DNA of 64,000 bases from Mesocentrotus franciscanus (lineage: Eukaryota; Echinodermata; Echinoidea; Camarodonta; Strongylocentrotidae): positions 8,395,202-8,459,201 of the forward strand of contig CP137673.1 in NCBI GenBank assembly GCA_037976565.1. Direction: 5' to 3'. Within the stretch, counting starts at the first letter, position 1. Each line of letters opens with the position of its first letter. A program made the translations under genes and the position numbers. This document shows, one piece after another, positions 43,766-54,719 of this stretch. Under the pieces are notes generated by a model. That model did not search any database. It was not told the DNA's origin and saw only the letters and a list, made by a program, of their open reading frames with translations.

Positions 43766-46583
43766 GTATTTATTTTGTATTGTAGTTTTCTATGTAATTT
43801 CTGTTTTGTGTGTGTAGTTGTGTAATTGTTGGGGTCTAGAATTAGAGTAATGTAGGGGTCGGACGTCGGCAGTTTTCGGACGGTCCGTTGGATGCATGGT
43901 AAAATCCCTTTAAAATACATATCCCACACATACCATAACATGCCAGAGTCACTGAAGAACCACATTTGCAATGGTAAATATATATCCTTAAATATCACAT
44001 TTTAGCGATGTAATCGGCGGTCCCGCTACCAGAATTTGAAAAATCGAGTATCTTACGCGTGTTTGTATGGAATATGGGTACCATAATATGTGCTGTATTT
44101 CAAGTATTTTTCTGATTTAGAGCACGTTTTTGTGTGAGTCGCAAGCTCAAAAGTATCTCATCGCATGTATTAAATCAATGCAGACACCCTACTAAAACAT
44201 AGAAGTCTACCCAAAATGAAGTTAACATTCATCAAATGTCCAAATATAGATCATGAGTTAAAATTTGTTATGTTTATTAGTCTACCTGTTTCGTGTCAAT
44301 TTTTGTGTAATTTTTAGTGTTTTTTTTCTCGGAAGGACGTTGATATAAGGAGTGGGTTTTTATGCATCTTAAGACAAAATCCTATTTTTTGGACTCTTTA
44401 CTTCCTATTTATTATCATTCCTTTTTCAAATCATAAAGCAAATACTATTATTATTTTAACAAAAAAAGAATCCCAGAAAAAAATCTTGAATTGCCATGAC
44501 AATATTCATTTCCATTTTCACTGTTTCGGAGGTTGTTTTCATCAAATCGTGGCAGTTTTTGACCGCATGTACAAAGTCAGTAGGGAGCAAGCGCGCGCGC
44601 CGTGCGCCGTGCGTTTTCCCGCTGATATACAGCACTAGCGGCTGGAGCAGGTATCCCACGCCGGAGCTCTCCGTGCTGAAAACTACCTCTGCGGTGATCA
44701 GAAATAGGAATCTGAATTAGACAGAGATATCGTGTGTGCGCTGCGGTATCCGGCTGCGTTGATTTAATACATGCGATGAGATACTTTTGTGCTTGCGACT
44801 CACACAAAAACATGCTCTTAATCTGAAAAATACTTGAAATACAGCACACATTATGGGCGATCGGCCGTACGCGAATTGTGGTGGTATATTTTGAGCAGAT
44901 TTGGGCAATATGTTTCGCGCGTGGAGTCAGGCTTTCTTGGATCACAGTCATCTCGGCTCAGCTGCAAATACGGCATGTTTTGCAGGTTTAGGGTAAGGTA
45001 CGGGTAAGGGTTTGGGTTAAATGCAGCTGGGCGTTGGGTCGAGGTGTCTTTGGGATGCATTGTTCAGAAATAGAACCTACTGCCGAGTACTGAATGCAAA
45101 CCAAATGTTTCTTAGGTCGTTTGGTTTGGTTAGCACAGTTTTTTCAAAATGGTTCTTCCCCCACCCCCATTCCCCCCTCTTGCCTCCTCCTCCTCCTTCC
45201 GCGTCATGGGGTTGCCCTTTTGCTTTTTATCATGCATAGAGGCATAATTCAGAGATTTTTCTTTTTTGCATCATGCTGTCTTGTCATATAATTAGTGTGT
45301 GCTTAACTGCTTATTATACGCTAGACCATTTTTTTTCCTCTTTCGTTCGTTAGCCTCTGATTTGCGTAGGGTTGGCTCTTCTCTTTAGAGACATAAATGA
45401 ACCATAGGGACTGCCCTGCAAGCTTGGTATGCCAACTTATGGCTTTTTTTTGCCCAAATCCGATATTTTATCCGATGTATATCCAATTTATTCTATTTTG
45501 AAAATTAGGCCTAGCTGCCTAGGTTATTATACATCGGATCATCTTACCAACTTCCTGAATAAATCCGTCTAATGGTCCATTTTCAGGAAATTATGGGTCA
45601 AAATCGTCATCTATGTTGAAAATCTTGCAAGCTGTATTTTAATTCTCGCTGGCATGCATGACGTCATCAAAATTTCATTCCTTCTAGTCTTTTCCGAAGG
45701 CAAAATGCTTATGCAGGAAAACCTGAGCACGAGCTAGAAGTATGAATGGCGTTACCTCAGTTTAAAAAATATATGTTTTTGCCACTGGATTTATATTTAT
45801 TTGTTTTCTTTATTTGGTTAAGTTGCATTAAATGGTGTGGTCATTGTTGGAAATAGTGTTATGATTCTTGTCAGTTTTATAAATGTCTTTTGCGCTGCTT
45901 GGTATGGTGTTAAGAGTATCTGGGTTTCATTTTCCCATTGGTACTTGCGGGTGTGTGCTTGGATAAAATGGTTTAATGCTTTTGTGTTGTGTTGTTAATT
46001 ATATATTTCATGGTAACGTTCTTTGTCTCATTTTTTTTTGTTTTTTGTAGGTTATCACTCAGACTTCTGATTTTGAAATTATTTGGTTATTGTATTGTTA
46101 AACTATCAGTTTGGCATACAGGACAGTTCCTTTTTTTGTATATTTTTATGGGTTGGTCCAAGCTTTTGTCCTTCTTGGTGGTGGGTGACGTTGTTCTTTA
46201 TGTTAGAGTTAAAAATGTATAAACATTTCAGGTGCTCCTGAAGTTTTCAATTTTCGTGTAGAAATGTTGGTATTGGATTTAGAGGTACAGAGTGGTTGGA
46301 TGGTATTATGCCAATGTGGTTTTCCTTTGTTATGTTTTTTCGTGGTTGTTTTTTGCTTTTTTTACATTGCTGAGTTGTGCCATTGTGTTGGCTATTTCTC
46401 TCAATGGGTGGTAAACAATGTGGATGTTGGAGGGGAGTTACAGAATGTTAAATCTAAGCCTCTTTTTATCCAGTGGTATTTTGTGCTCTATATCAGTGGT
46501 TATTAGAATCCTGCGTGTTTTTCTTTGTTTTACATGTTATTTATTTTTAATGCTTTGTTTCATGTTTTGTAAAATATTTGTAG
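43766..46583. other. Intron of OB-fold gene C
   Basis: Holds the foldback element 44080-44855, a GC-rich patch around 44575-44660, a repeat piece at 45355-45420 shared with 36505-36590, and otherwise AT-rich DNA. Confidence 0.5.
44080..44855. mobile_element. Foldback element with about 105-bp near-identical arms
   Basis: 44080-44188 and 44745-44855 are reverse complements with few differences: TGTGCTGTATTTCAAGTATT, TTTTTGTGTGAGTCGCAAGC, AGTATCTCATCGCATGTATT and AATCAA are shared. The interior has phrases of the TATCC family (CCCTACTAAAACATA, CGTGTCAATTTT, and in reverse GGTATCCCACGCCGG). Confidence 0.8.
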
Positions 46584-47847
46584 ATTGGATCTTTGGTATC
46601 GACACCAACATTTAAAAGGCGTCAGCTGATGCTGCGTGATTCCAACATGAAGGGGCAACTTGGGGTGACCTTGTGGGGCGCAACTGCCGACGTCAACATG
46701 CTTGTTAACAATACTGTTGTGGTGACAGCGGAGTTGATGCGTGACCAAGCGTTGTGTTCAACCCAGCAGTCATGCATTGAGGTTTGTTTTGTATGTTGTT
46801 TTTTGTGTGTGTTTTTTGGGTTCGGATGGTTATGTGGGCATTGATTATTCTTTGTTTGTTTTTGTGTGATGTTCTATTATGGCAGGATAGCTCATTTTTT
46901 AATAGAAAATAGAAGACCCAGGGGCTTTGTTTCATCATGTTCATACCATATTCTCAAGACTTTGGTTTAATTACATACGATTTAATGAGTCCACAGTCAG
47001 ACATCATATAATGTTGGAATGGGCTAGGGCAAAATATTTTTTAGACTGTGTGATGGACAGGATTTTTAAAAGCCCCACAGAACTATTTGTAGTTTTTTGC
47101 CTCCTCTCTGTAGAAAACTTCCCCAATCAGGGCCTGTACCCCATGTTCCTCTATTTTTGTTTGTTATTAGAGAGCTGAGATGATGGGATAGCCACCTGTC
47201 AGTGACCTTGAATTAAGAAGTGATCTGTCTACGACAGACCAACGACAGACCACCTAAATATTATAGGAATTTGGTTCCATGCGTCCAGTAAAATAATCTA
47301 CATGGTAATTGACCAATCAGATTGCAGGGATTCTTCTACCCATATTTGTGTTCTATAAAACCTATTTGTCGCAGTTTAAATGCCTGCCACTTGCATACAT
47401 TGCATCACCTTTGTGTCATTCGACTTAGTTTTAGACAGGTGTAGATGTACAATCATAACAATGACATCTTGTTCGGTTCAACTTATGGTTGTTGAAAAGT
47501 TTGAGATTCGAAGAGTAAGGCAAAGTGGACGTCAGTTCGTCATCGGAAACGTGATTGAGTCGTCAGAGAATATTGTGAAGCCATGTTATGTGAGCGATAT
47601 CGACACGCAAACATGCAGAGATCTGTTAGCTTTGTATCCAAGAAGTAAAGTAGTGATCAGCTATGTCAGAGGTAAAGGAGCTCAAGCTTAAGAGTTATGG
47701 ACAGCGCAATAGTAAGTGAAGATCAGTTTGATGGTTATTAGGAATTAGTAATAACTGTGTTTGGTCTAATTGTCATTTTGTATGATTATGATTTGGTCTA
47801 TGGTCTTTGGTATTTCGTCTTATCGAATTTTGACTCCTGGGGCTAGT

Positions 47848-47981
47848 GGCCTGTTTCATAAAACTTGTTATCTATAACAAATGGTGAATTTTTATGACAA
47901 ATTAGCTCTCAGCCAATCAGATGCCAGGATTTCAGTAGGTTATAACTTGTTATTGATATCAAGTTTTATGAAAAGGGGCCC
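47848..47981. mobile_element. Short MITE, about 134 bp
   Basis: GGCCTGTTTCATAAAACTTG opposes CAAGTTTTATGAAAAGGGGCC; inner GTTATCTATAACAA and TTATAACTTGTTATTGATAT are also opposed. Confidence 0.8.
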
Positions 47982-48098
47982 AGACGATGGTTCGGACGAT
48001 CGTCAGCGAGATGAAGTGGTGTTTATGTTAGACTAATGGGTTTTTATGCAAAATGCGTATTATATTAGACCAAATGAGTTTTAGATGAATTGACTAAA

Positions 48099-48122
48099 AC
48101 ATATATATATATATATATATAT
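48099..48122. repeat. (TA)n microsatellite
   Basis: Immediately upstream of the 5' truncation point of the LINE. Confidence 0.9.
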
Positions 48123-49554
48123 TGACTTCTGCTCTGCGCCAAGCAAAGAAAGACTATTATCATTTTCAATTCCAGTCTACGTGTAACAATGTTAAAGGAA
48201 CATGGAAAGTTATTCAAAATGTCTCGAAAACCAATCCTAAACTACAGAGTATTACAAAACTCACCTGGAAGGATGGTCTTATTGAAGACAAGAAACTGTG
48301 AAGCATTTAATGAATATTTTTCTAACATTGGTGCTACTCTGTCTAGCTCCATACCTGATATACAGCAAACCTATGGAAATTATTTAACCAGTCCAAATGA
48401 AAAGACTTTATTTTTTGTTCCTGTAGTGAATTCTGAGATTATAGATGTTGTAAGTGGCTTGAAAAGGAAAAAGAGCCCTGGATATGATGGTATAACTAAT
48501 GATTTGATAAAAGAAGTAATTTCATTTGTAGTCATACCTCTCACTCACATTTATAACTTGTCTTTAATGCATGGAAGTGTTCCTAAAAAAATGAAAATAG
48601 CTAAAGTTGTGCCTATATATAAAAAAGGGAACCCTGTAGAAATGGGTCATTATAGACCAATTTCTCTACTTACTGTGTTCTCCAAGATTTTGGAAAAACT
48701 TGTATATATTAGATTGATAAAGTTTTTGAAGTCGTGTCAAGTTTTCTCAAATTCTCAGTTTGGTTTTCGCGAGAAACACACAACTTCTCATGCTGTTTTA
48801 TGTCTTTTAGACAAAATATCTTCGGCACTTGATAAACACCTCCATACCATTAGTATATTTTTGGATTATTCCAAAGCTTTTGATACGGTGAACCATAATA
48901 TTTTGTTGCACAAGCTCTCTTATTATGGGGTAAGAGGACCTGCACTCGAATTGTTTAGAAGTTATCTTAGTAACAGACAGCAATTTGTGCAGCTCGGTGA
49001 AATTTGTTCAGATATGTTACCCGTCACGTGTGGAGTACCTCAAGGTTCCCTTTTGGGTCCCCTGCTTTTTATTTTATATGTAAATGATTTTCCAAAATCC
49101 TCAGAGACGTTTTCTTTTTTTGCGATTTGCAGACGATACAAGTGTATTCTGTTCTCATAGAAACTTAAATACTCTTTTAGAAACTGTAAATAGAGAGCTT
49201 TGTGTATTGACTAAATGGATTCATGCAAATAAACTGTCACTCAACTTATTAAAAACTAAATATATGTTATTCAGTAATAGTGAAACAGTAATGCCTGGTA
49301 ATGTAGTCTTTGATCAGGTAAATATTGAAAAGGTCTCATTTATTACATTTTAGGTCTCCACATTGATGATAAATTGACTTGGAAGATGCATACTACTCAT
49401 TTAAGTAAAGTGTTCTCTAGAAATGTTGGTATGATCAACAAATTGAAGTTTGTATTCCCAAGAAATGTACTTAGCATGTTGTACTGTTCCTTAATTTTGC
49501 CATACTTAAATTATGGTGTGCTAGCCTGAGGTGCCTCAGCCAAATCCTACTTAA

Positions 49555-50308
49555 CTCTTTGCCCGCCACGTACACAATCCCCCGTGCCACATTGTTTTTA
49601 GGGTGCCACCTTAGGAGGGGTTCTGCATGGACTATGCTTATTCAACTCGCAATAACTTTTGATTGGTGTACTGTAATGAAAAACTTTGTGTAGCAATATT
49701 GTATAGAAATTAATAGTCTTGCCAATGGTTTCATTTTTGTAATGTATATTATCATAAATTTTGAGATTATCAACTATACATTTTGTATCCAAGTTTTCGT
49801 TTAAAGGGTATTCTATACCTCTTATATCTAATACTTTGTTATGGAGGTTTATGTCCTCAATCGTGATTGATGTCCACGCCATTATCATGTTCTGTGGGAT
49901 TACGCAAAAGTGTACGTGTGGGACCAGGCTCATCTTCCTCGTCAGAGTCAGTCTCGCTCTCCTCTGAATCAGAGTCGGCTGTTGGAACAGGGTCCATCAC
50001 AAGTTCTCGTACCTGATCAGCAGTGAAGAAGTCCCGTCTCCTCCTAATAGGGGCCATCCTAGCTCATCACAATATTTGCAAAAGCAGTTTCAAAAACTCA
50101 ATTTTTCTCGGAAAATGTCAATGTAAACAATGTCTGCGAAAGCGGTGCAATGAAGTGTGATGTGTATACAATGCGAAGCACGCGTTACTATTGTGTGTGT
50201 GTACAATAGAATTAAATGCGTTCCGTGTGTATTGTGAATGAAATGTGACTTGAGTCGAAGTTGGCAGCCCGCTGTATGTTCCGCTAGCCGAACGTAGCGG
50301 GCAAAGAG
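49555..50308 (-). mobile_element. piggyBac-type element 1, internally deleted
   Basis: Left end CTCTTTGCCCGCCACG and right end CGTAGCGGGCAAAGAG are inverted, flanked by TTAA (49551-49554 and 50309-50312). A minus-strand frame from ATG at 50057 to 49857 encodes MAPIRRRRDFFTADQVREL and an acidic DSDSEESETDSDEEDE stretch, the usual start of piggyBac-type transposases. The DDD catalytic core is absent, so it is a deletion derivative. Terminal motifs differ from element 2. Confidence 0.85.
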
Positions 50309-50312
50309 TTAA

Positions 50313-50794
50313 CCACTTGACTGCTATTGGCTTAATATGCATTCATACCCCCTGTGCTAATGTGCTACTCACACTAACATCCATTAGTGGGACTACAACA
50401 TCACTTTCATCAACAGATCTTTCACTTTCATCATCTAAATCACTCCCTTGATCCATAAAGTCTTCCTCTTCTGAAATATCTGAACAATCACTGAAATTAC
50501 TTTCACTTTTGTCATCAAATGTATCATCCATTATGTTAGAACTCCGAAGTGAAAGGCGGGCCGCCATTTTGAAAGTTTTTTTGCTCAGTACAAACACACA
50601 GCTTACATAACTGTACACAAAGTTGTAAAAAAATACCGGATTTTTTTTGGAAGAGCGCCAGTACACAGTAGGGCTAGGCATTATGCAGTGCTACGGTCTT
50701 GAAAGTGCAATGCTCTAATCACGTACATGTACGTGGTGAGCACAGGCTTGCGAGAGCGAGAACACGTACATGTACGTGGTCCGCAGTCAAGTGG
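50313..50794 (-). mobile_element. piggyBac-type element 2, internally deleted
   Basis: Left end CCACTTGACTGC and right end GCAGTCAAGTGG are inverted, flanked by TTAA (50309-50312, shared with element 1, and 50795-50798). A minus-strand frame from ATG at 50567 to 50343 encodes MAARLSLRSSNIMDD followed by a serine/acidic stretch (DISEEEDFMDQGSDLDDESE), again piggyBac-N-terminus-like; the catalytic core is absent. The right subterminal zone has two copies of CACGTACATGTACGTGGT (about 50721-50737 and 50763-50780). Confidence 0.85.
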
Positions 50795-52411
50795 TTAAAT
50801 AAAATTCTGCTCATTCAAAAGAGAGCAGTGAGAATTATTTCGGCAGCTGATTGGCGCGCTCACACTGACAAGCTATTTTACAAAAATAAAATGCTGAAGG
50901 TAAAAGATATATACTTTCTATATCTGGGATAGCTTATGTATCAGTTGGAGAAGGGTGAAGCTCCCATGGCAATAGCATCTATTTTTGTAAAGAATAACCA
51001 AATACACAAATACTCTACTAGGCAGGCTGCCTTATATCATGTGTCATCAGCTAGAACTCAGCTTAATTAGGATTAATAAACTTGCACATACTGGACCAAA
51101 GTATTGGAACTCTTTAGACTGTTCTATTAGGTAGTCTGTAAGCTCTTCTGTCTTCAAACGTAAGCTAAAATTTCATCTACTGTACACCTACAGTGAATAG
51201 ATCTAATATTTATTAATATTCAATATAGGTAACTGGATTAGCATTGTCCCCCGTGTTGTACATTATCCTCCTCCCCCTATTTCTTTACTTTTCCATTATC
51301 TTTATTCTGTTTTCTTTTTTAGTCTACCATATTCTGTAAATTAGTGGTAGATCTGATATTTATTTATAGTCTGTATAGGTAACTAGATTAGTATTGTTAG
51401 TCCCCCTCCCCCTGTATTGTAACCTACTTCTTTAAAAAAAATGTTGTTCCTGTAAAGGTGATCTGTGTTTTAACAAGCTGTGCTTCTTAACAGACCACCT
51501 CTTTTTCCACATTTGTTAAAGTCTTTATTACTGTTTCATTGTTAATGTATTTATGCTAGTTGACGATGAACTTATTGCTACTGTTCCTGAATGAAATGTT
51601 TTTTTTAATGCAAGTGGAAAGAAATAAATAAATCTTAAATCTTGAATCTTGAATCTTGACTATAGATGATTAGATGAAGTGGTGATAAGACTAAATGCTC
51701 ATTAGTGTAATTAGGCCTAGATGAAATGTTGATTAGACAAATTGGTGATGAATGAAATGTTGTTAGGCCTAGACCAAATGATGTTATTACTATTTGGCTG
51801 TAGACGTAGTGGGAGCTAGTTGGTACCTCATATAATTTAAAATTAAGGTTTTGTATGTATATTATGAAGGGTGAATTTTATTTCATAATTTAAGATGAAT
51901 TGTTAGCTTGTTGCATCCATATGTTATATGTAGAAACTGAATTTGTAAAAATTGTAATTTATTGAAATATTTAGTCTTTTAGAATTTGGAACAGATTTAG
52001 AGTGTTAATAATATGTCTAATTTTTATTGCAACATTTTTTGATTTTGAGAAATAGTTAAGATGTTTGTATATTTATAGTAATTCATGTGTTTGTAAATAC
52101 AAAACTACTTTTGTTGATACAAATTTCATTTTTAGGTGTTTGCAGAATGTGTTGACTTTGAAGTTGACAAAGATGTTGTTGAAAGGTTCATCCGACCAGA
52201 CACCGTAACTGTGACTGAAGCGAGAGGGAGCCCCGAGAAGCGCAGGCTAACAGTTAAAGGAGAGCTTGTGGAGGTATGTTTTTTTTTTTTTTTTTTTGTT
52301 GTATGTGTTTGTTGGAAATGAAGTTATAAATAGTGTAATGTTTATTTTTGGTCATTGTTATTATAATAGCATTTAAGTTGTTGATTTATTAAAATAAAAT
52401 TTGGATATGTG

Positions 52412-52688
52412 AACTATGTACATGATTGTTGATTTTTAGAATATGTTATTTTTGAAGTTTGAATTTGAAGTTTGTTTATATTTGGATATACACTTTAAGA
52501 TGCATTTGTTGTATAGTAACTTTTAGGTTGGTCCACTGGCTGAAGCAGTAACTATATGTACATGCTTGTTGATTTTAGAAATATGTTATTTTTGAAGTTG
52601 AACTTGAAGTTGTTTGTTTTTGGACATTTAATTTATGATGCATTTTTTTTATGGTAACTTTTTAGGTTGGCCCGCTGGCTGAGACAGA
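52412..52688 (+). repeat. Tandem duplication spanning the intron/exon 3 boundary of OB gene D
   Basis: Copy 1 about 52412-52549, copy 2 about 52550-52688, period 138-139. Both contain AACTATGTACATG-like start, TTGTTGATTTT, ATATGTTATTTTTGAAGTT, TTTTTAGGTTGG and CCGCTGGCTGA/CCACTGGCTGA. So the acceptor and the first coding bases of exon 3 occur twice; only copy 2 continues into the exon. Confidence 0.85.
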
Positions 52689-52920
52689 AACGTACAAGCG
52701 ACGAGTTCTGAAATTGGGGGAGCCTGGTCAGGCAGATCACACTATTGCTTTGACAGTGTGGGGTTAAGAGGCGGTTGTTGAGAGGTCTCCCAGGGTTGGA
52801 ATTACTGTCTCCGCAGTATTGAAGGATGATAGTGGGCTGAGAGCGACCTCAAGTACTAAAAATGAGGTGAGTCATTTGATTTTGTATTTTATTGTGATTT
52901 GTTAGTGTTTTTTTTAAAGG

Positions 52921-53310
52921 TAAAGACCAGTTTTGGAAACGCCCCTCTCTCAAAAAATGAAATGGAAGCTCTCATTACCAATCATGTGAAAGAATATGTT
53001 TTTACTAATACGTGATGATACAAATTTGGCCGGGAAACCGCCTACTAGTTGATATAATTGATATACAATAAATCTATTGGGAGTCGGGACCAAATAGATA
53101 TCGCGCACGTGGTCGCGTAGTCCCATATACATCTTTCTGTGTACTGTGCTTGTAACTTTACCAAGACTGGGTCAAATTTCTTATCATTTTGATGATTCCA
53201 GAACCTTGCAGTACTCACCAATACTTATATGCTAGATGATCAACCTTTTCTGATCGATTCCACAACATTTCTTTCACAATGCAATCGCATGACCAGAACT
53301 GGTCTTTATA
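52921..53310. mobile_element. MITE, about 390 bp
   Basis: TAAAGACCAGTTTTGG at the left opposes CCAGAACTGGTCTTTATA at the right. Inside, GGGAGTCGGGACCAAATAG lies in the centre. No coding. Confidence 0.7.
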
Positions 53311-53780
53311 TTTAAGCCTGTATAGTTTGGTAAACAATGACAAATTGAGAAATTCCTAATGGATTTTATTAATAGAGCTATATGAGCTCTAACATCCTTG
53401 TGAATTGTTTTTTGTAAAGCAATTTTAGTAGAATTTTAAAAAAATTAGCAGAAAAGATTAAATCTTTGGGGGCATCCTGAGATTTTTACAGAAGGTTTGT
53501 GTAAAATTTTTCATTGCTGACTGACAATTTGTTTAGTATTGAAGTTTAAGTGTGTTTGATTTTATTTTCTGGTGTCTGAAGTGCATCTGCTGAAGTGGGA
53601 ATGCTGCATTTTTTAAAAGACTGATGGAAATTTCAAATTATTTGAAAACTACCATATTAAAGTGTCAGAAATTAATTTTTTTGAAATTTGTATGAAAGTT
53701 GCATTGTTAGCACAAGAATCCTAATCGCTGTGTATGGTGCTTCTATGGCTGTGCTTTTGGGGTTTTTTGTTTTGCATGCA
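53311..53780. other. No gene recognised
   Basis: AT-rich spacer between a MITE and Repeat A copy 3. Confidence 0.5.
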
Positions 53781-54594
53781 TAGCAGAAGCGAGATATAAG
53801 CGCCGCTTTTCTGGCGGCGGCGGCGGTGGTGGCGGCATCAACATCAAAAACTTAACCTAAGGTTATGTTTTTGAATTTTTAACATAATTTTGAAAGTTTT
53901 TATTTAATGAAACTTGGACTGTAGGGTTATCAAGTATCCCCAAACATGTGAGCAGATTTTCAGGTCACAAAGTCAAGGTCAAAGGTCATTTCAGGTAAAC
54001 AAGCTGAGACTATGTTGTGGCATCAACATCAAAAACTTTTAACCAAAGGTTAAGGTTTTGAATTGTTATCATTATTTTGAAAGTATAAGTTCTTATTGAA
54101 TAAAACTTGGACTTTAGGGTTATTAAGTATCCCCAATCATGTGAGCAGAATTTCAAGTCACAAAGTCAAGGTCAAAGGTCATTTCAGGTCTGCAAACTTG
54201 GACTTTGTTGTGGCATCAACATCAGGATTTTGAATTTTTAGCATAATTGCAAAAGAGTTTGTTGAAATTCCATGATACTTGTACCCAAAGGTTATCAAGT
54301 ATGTGACAAGTCATGTGACACAAATTCCAGGTCACAAAGTCAAGGTCAATTGGTATTTTAGGTCAATAGACATAGATTATGTTTTCAAAATTTAATATGA
54401 AAATAAAATTTCGTTATTGGCCTCTACATGTAGATCAAAATTAATTTTAGGTCGTTATTCGCTTCAAAATGCTAATTATATTTAGAGGATTTCATTTTGG
54501 GGCCTGCAAATGTGCCTCCCTGCATATTAATGTCCCAACCTCAATTTTTTATATCAAATTGCGTAATGCAGGCGAGATCGCCAAGAGCATTTCA
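53781..54594 (-). mobile_element. Repeat A, copy 3, inverted orientation
   Basis: Reads in reverse as the family does elsewhere: GGCGATCTCGCCTGCATTAC at its start (54570-54590), then units with GTCAAGGTCAAAGGTCA (perfect AGGTCAAAGGTCA at 53976-53988 and 54169-54181, a degenerate one near 54338), and a GGCGGCGGCGGCGG triplet tract at 53813-53835 near its end. Terminal bases are more worn than in copies 1 and 2. Confidence 0.8.
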
Positions 54595-54719
54595 GTTGTT
54601 TTTACCGATGACCAAAAAGGCTTAGTGACACTTCTTCTTGTAGCAAAGACGTAGAATGATCTTCTATAGCCTAATGAAACATTTTCAACGTAGCATTATG
54701 TGCTTAGAGAATTACATGT

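Larger units (their letters stand above)
43523..46781 (+). pseudogene. OB-fold (RPA-like) gene C, two exons, with in-frame TGA
   Basis: Exon 1 is 43523-43765 (81 codons, phase 0, donor GTATTT at 43766). It encodes VEQFEIRRPRGKD, VFGLVLESG and KDLLALP, then a TGA at 43697-43699, then RKVMLAKGTMKGRN and a closing lysine. Copy D has the same FEIRR and RDLLALY blocks. The OB exon is 46584-46781 (after ATATTTGTAG, before GTTTGT; 66 codons, phase 0) with FKRRQLMLRD and LGVTLWGATADVN, the RPA-type strand motif. A possible relic of the intervening exon starts at 46054 (after TTTTTTGTAG, TQTSDFEI) but decays at once. A foldback element (44080-44855) sits in the intron. Nothing after 46781 matches the third-domain exons of copy A. 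Confidence 0.6.
48125..51660 (+). mobile_element. CR1/Rex-like LINE, 5' truncated, interrupted by two insertions
   Basis: RT starts with the linker AKKDYYHFQFQ (near 48140), then EAFNEYFSNIG, KKSPGYDGI, YRPISLLTVFSKILEK, QFGFREKHTTSH, DYSKAFDTVNH (motif A), GVPQGSLLGPLLF (motif B) and, after a frameshift near 49110, FADDT (motif C). Then WIHANKLSLNLLKTKYM and, after another shift, LGLHIDDKLTW. At 49551 the frame is interrupted by insertions and resumes at 50799 with NKILLIQKRAVRIIS, ending near 51200. The 3' end carries a short tandem tail (AATCTTGAATCTTGAATCTTG, about 51633-51658), as CR1/L2-type elements do. The endonuclease is missing. It lies in intron 1 of OB-fold gene D. Confidence 0.85.
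47461..52866 (+). pseudogene. OB-fold (RPA-like) gene D, three exons, with in-frame TAA
   Basis: Exon 1 from ATG 47461 encodes VEKFEIRRVRQSG, FVIGNVIES, CRDLLALYPRSKVVIS; its end is 47671 (GTAAAG) or, allowing a one-base indel, 47709 (GTAAGT). Exon 2 is 52136-52273 (after CATTTTTAG, before GTATGT; 46 codons, phase 0) with VDFEVDKDVVERFIRPDTVT. Exon 3 is 52666-52866 (after ACTTTTTAG, before GTGAGT; 67 codons, phase 0) with YKRRVLKLG and IALTVWG followed by TAA at 52765-52767, then VGITVSAVLKDDSG in the same frame. Exon 3 aligns block by block with the OB exons of A and C. The large first intron contains a MITE, a LINE and two piggyBac-type elements. The stop inside the OB fold suggests a dead copy or a base error. 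Confidence 0.65.

Noticed and set aside
47187..47260. Diverged start of the GACGTC foldback family
   Set aside because: GATAGC..CTGTCA and GTCTACGACAGA resemble the 9941 copy, but the match is too weak and gapped to claim.
53813..53835. GGC triplet run as a coding polyglycine tract
   Set aside because: It lies inside Repeat A copy 3 with no supporting frame.
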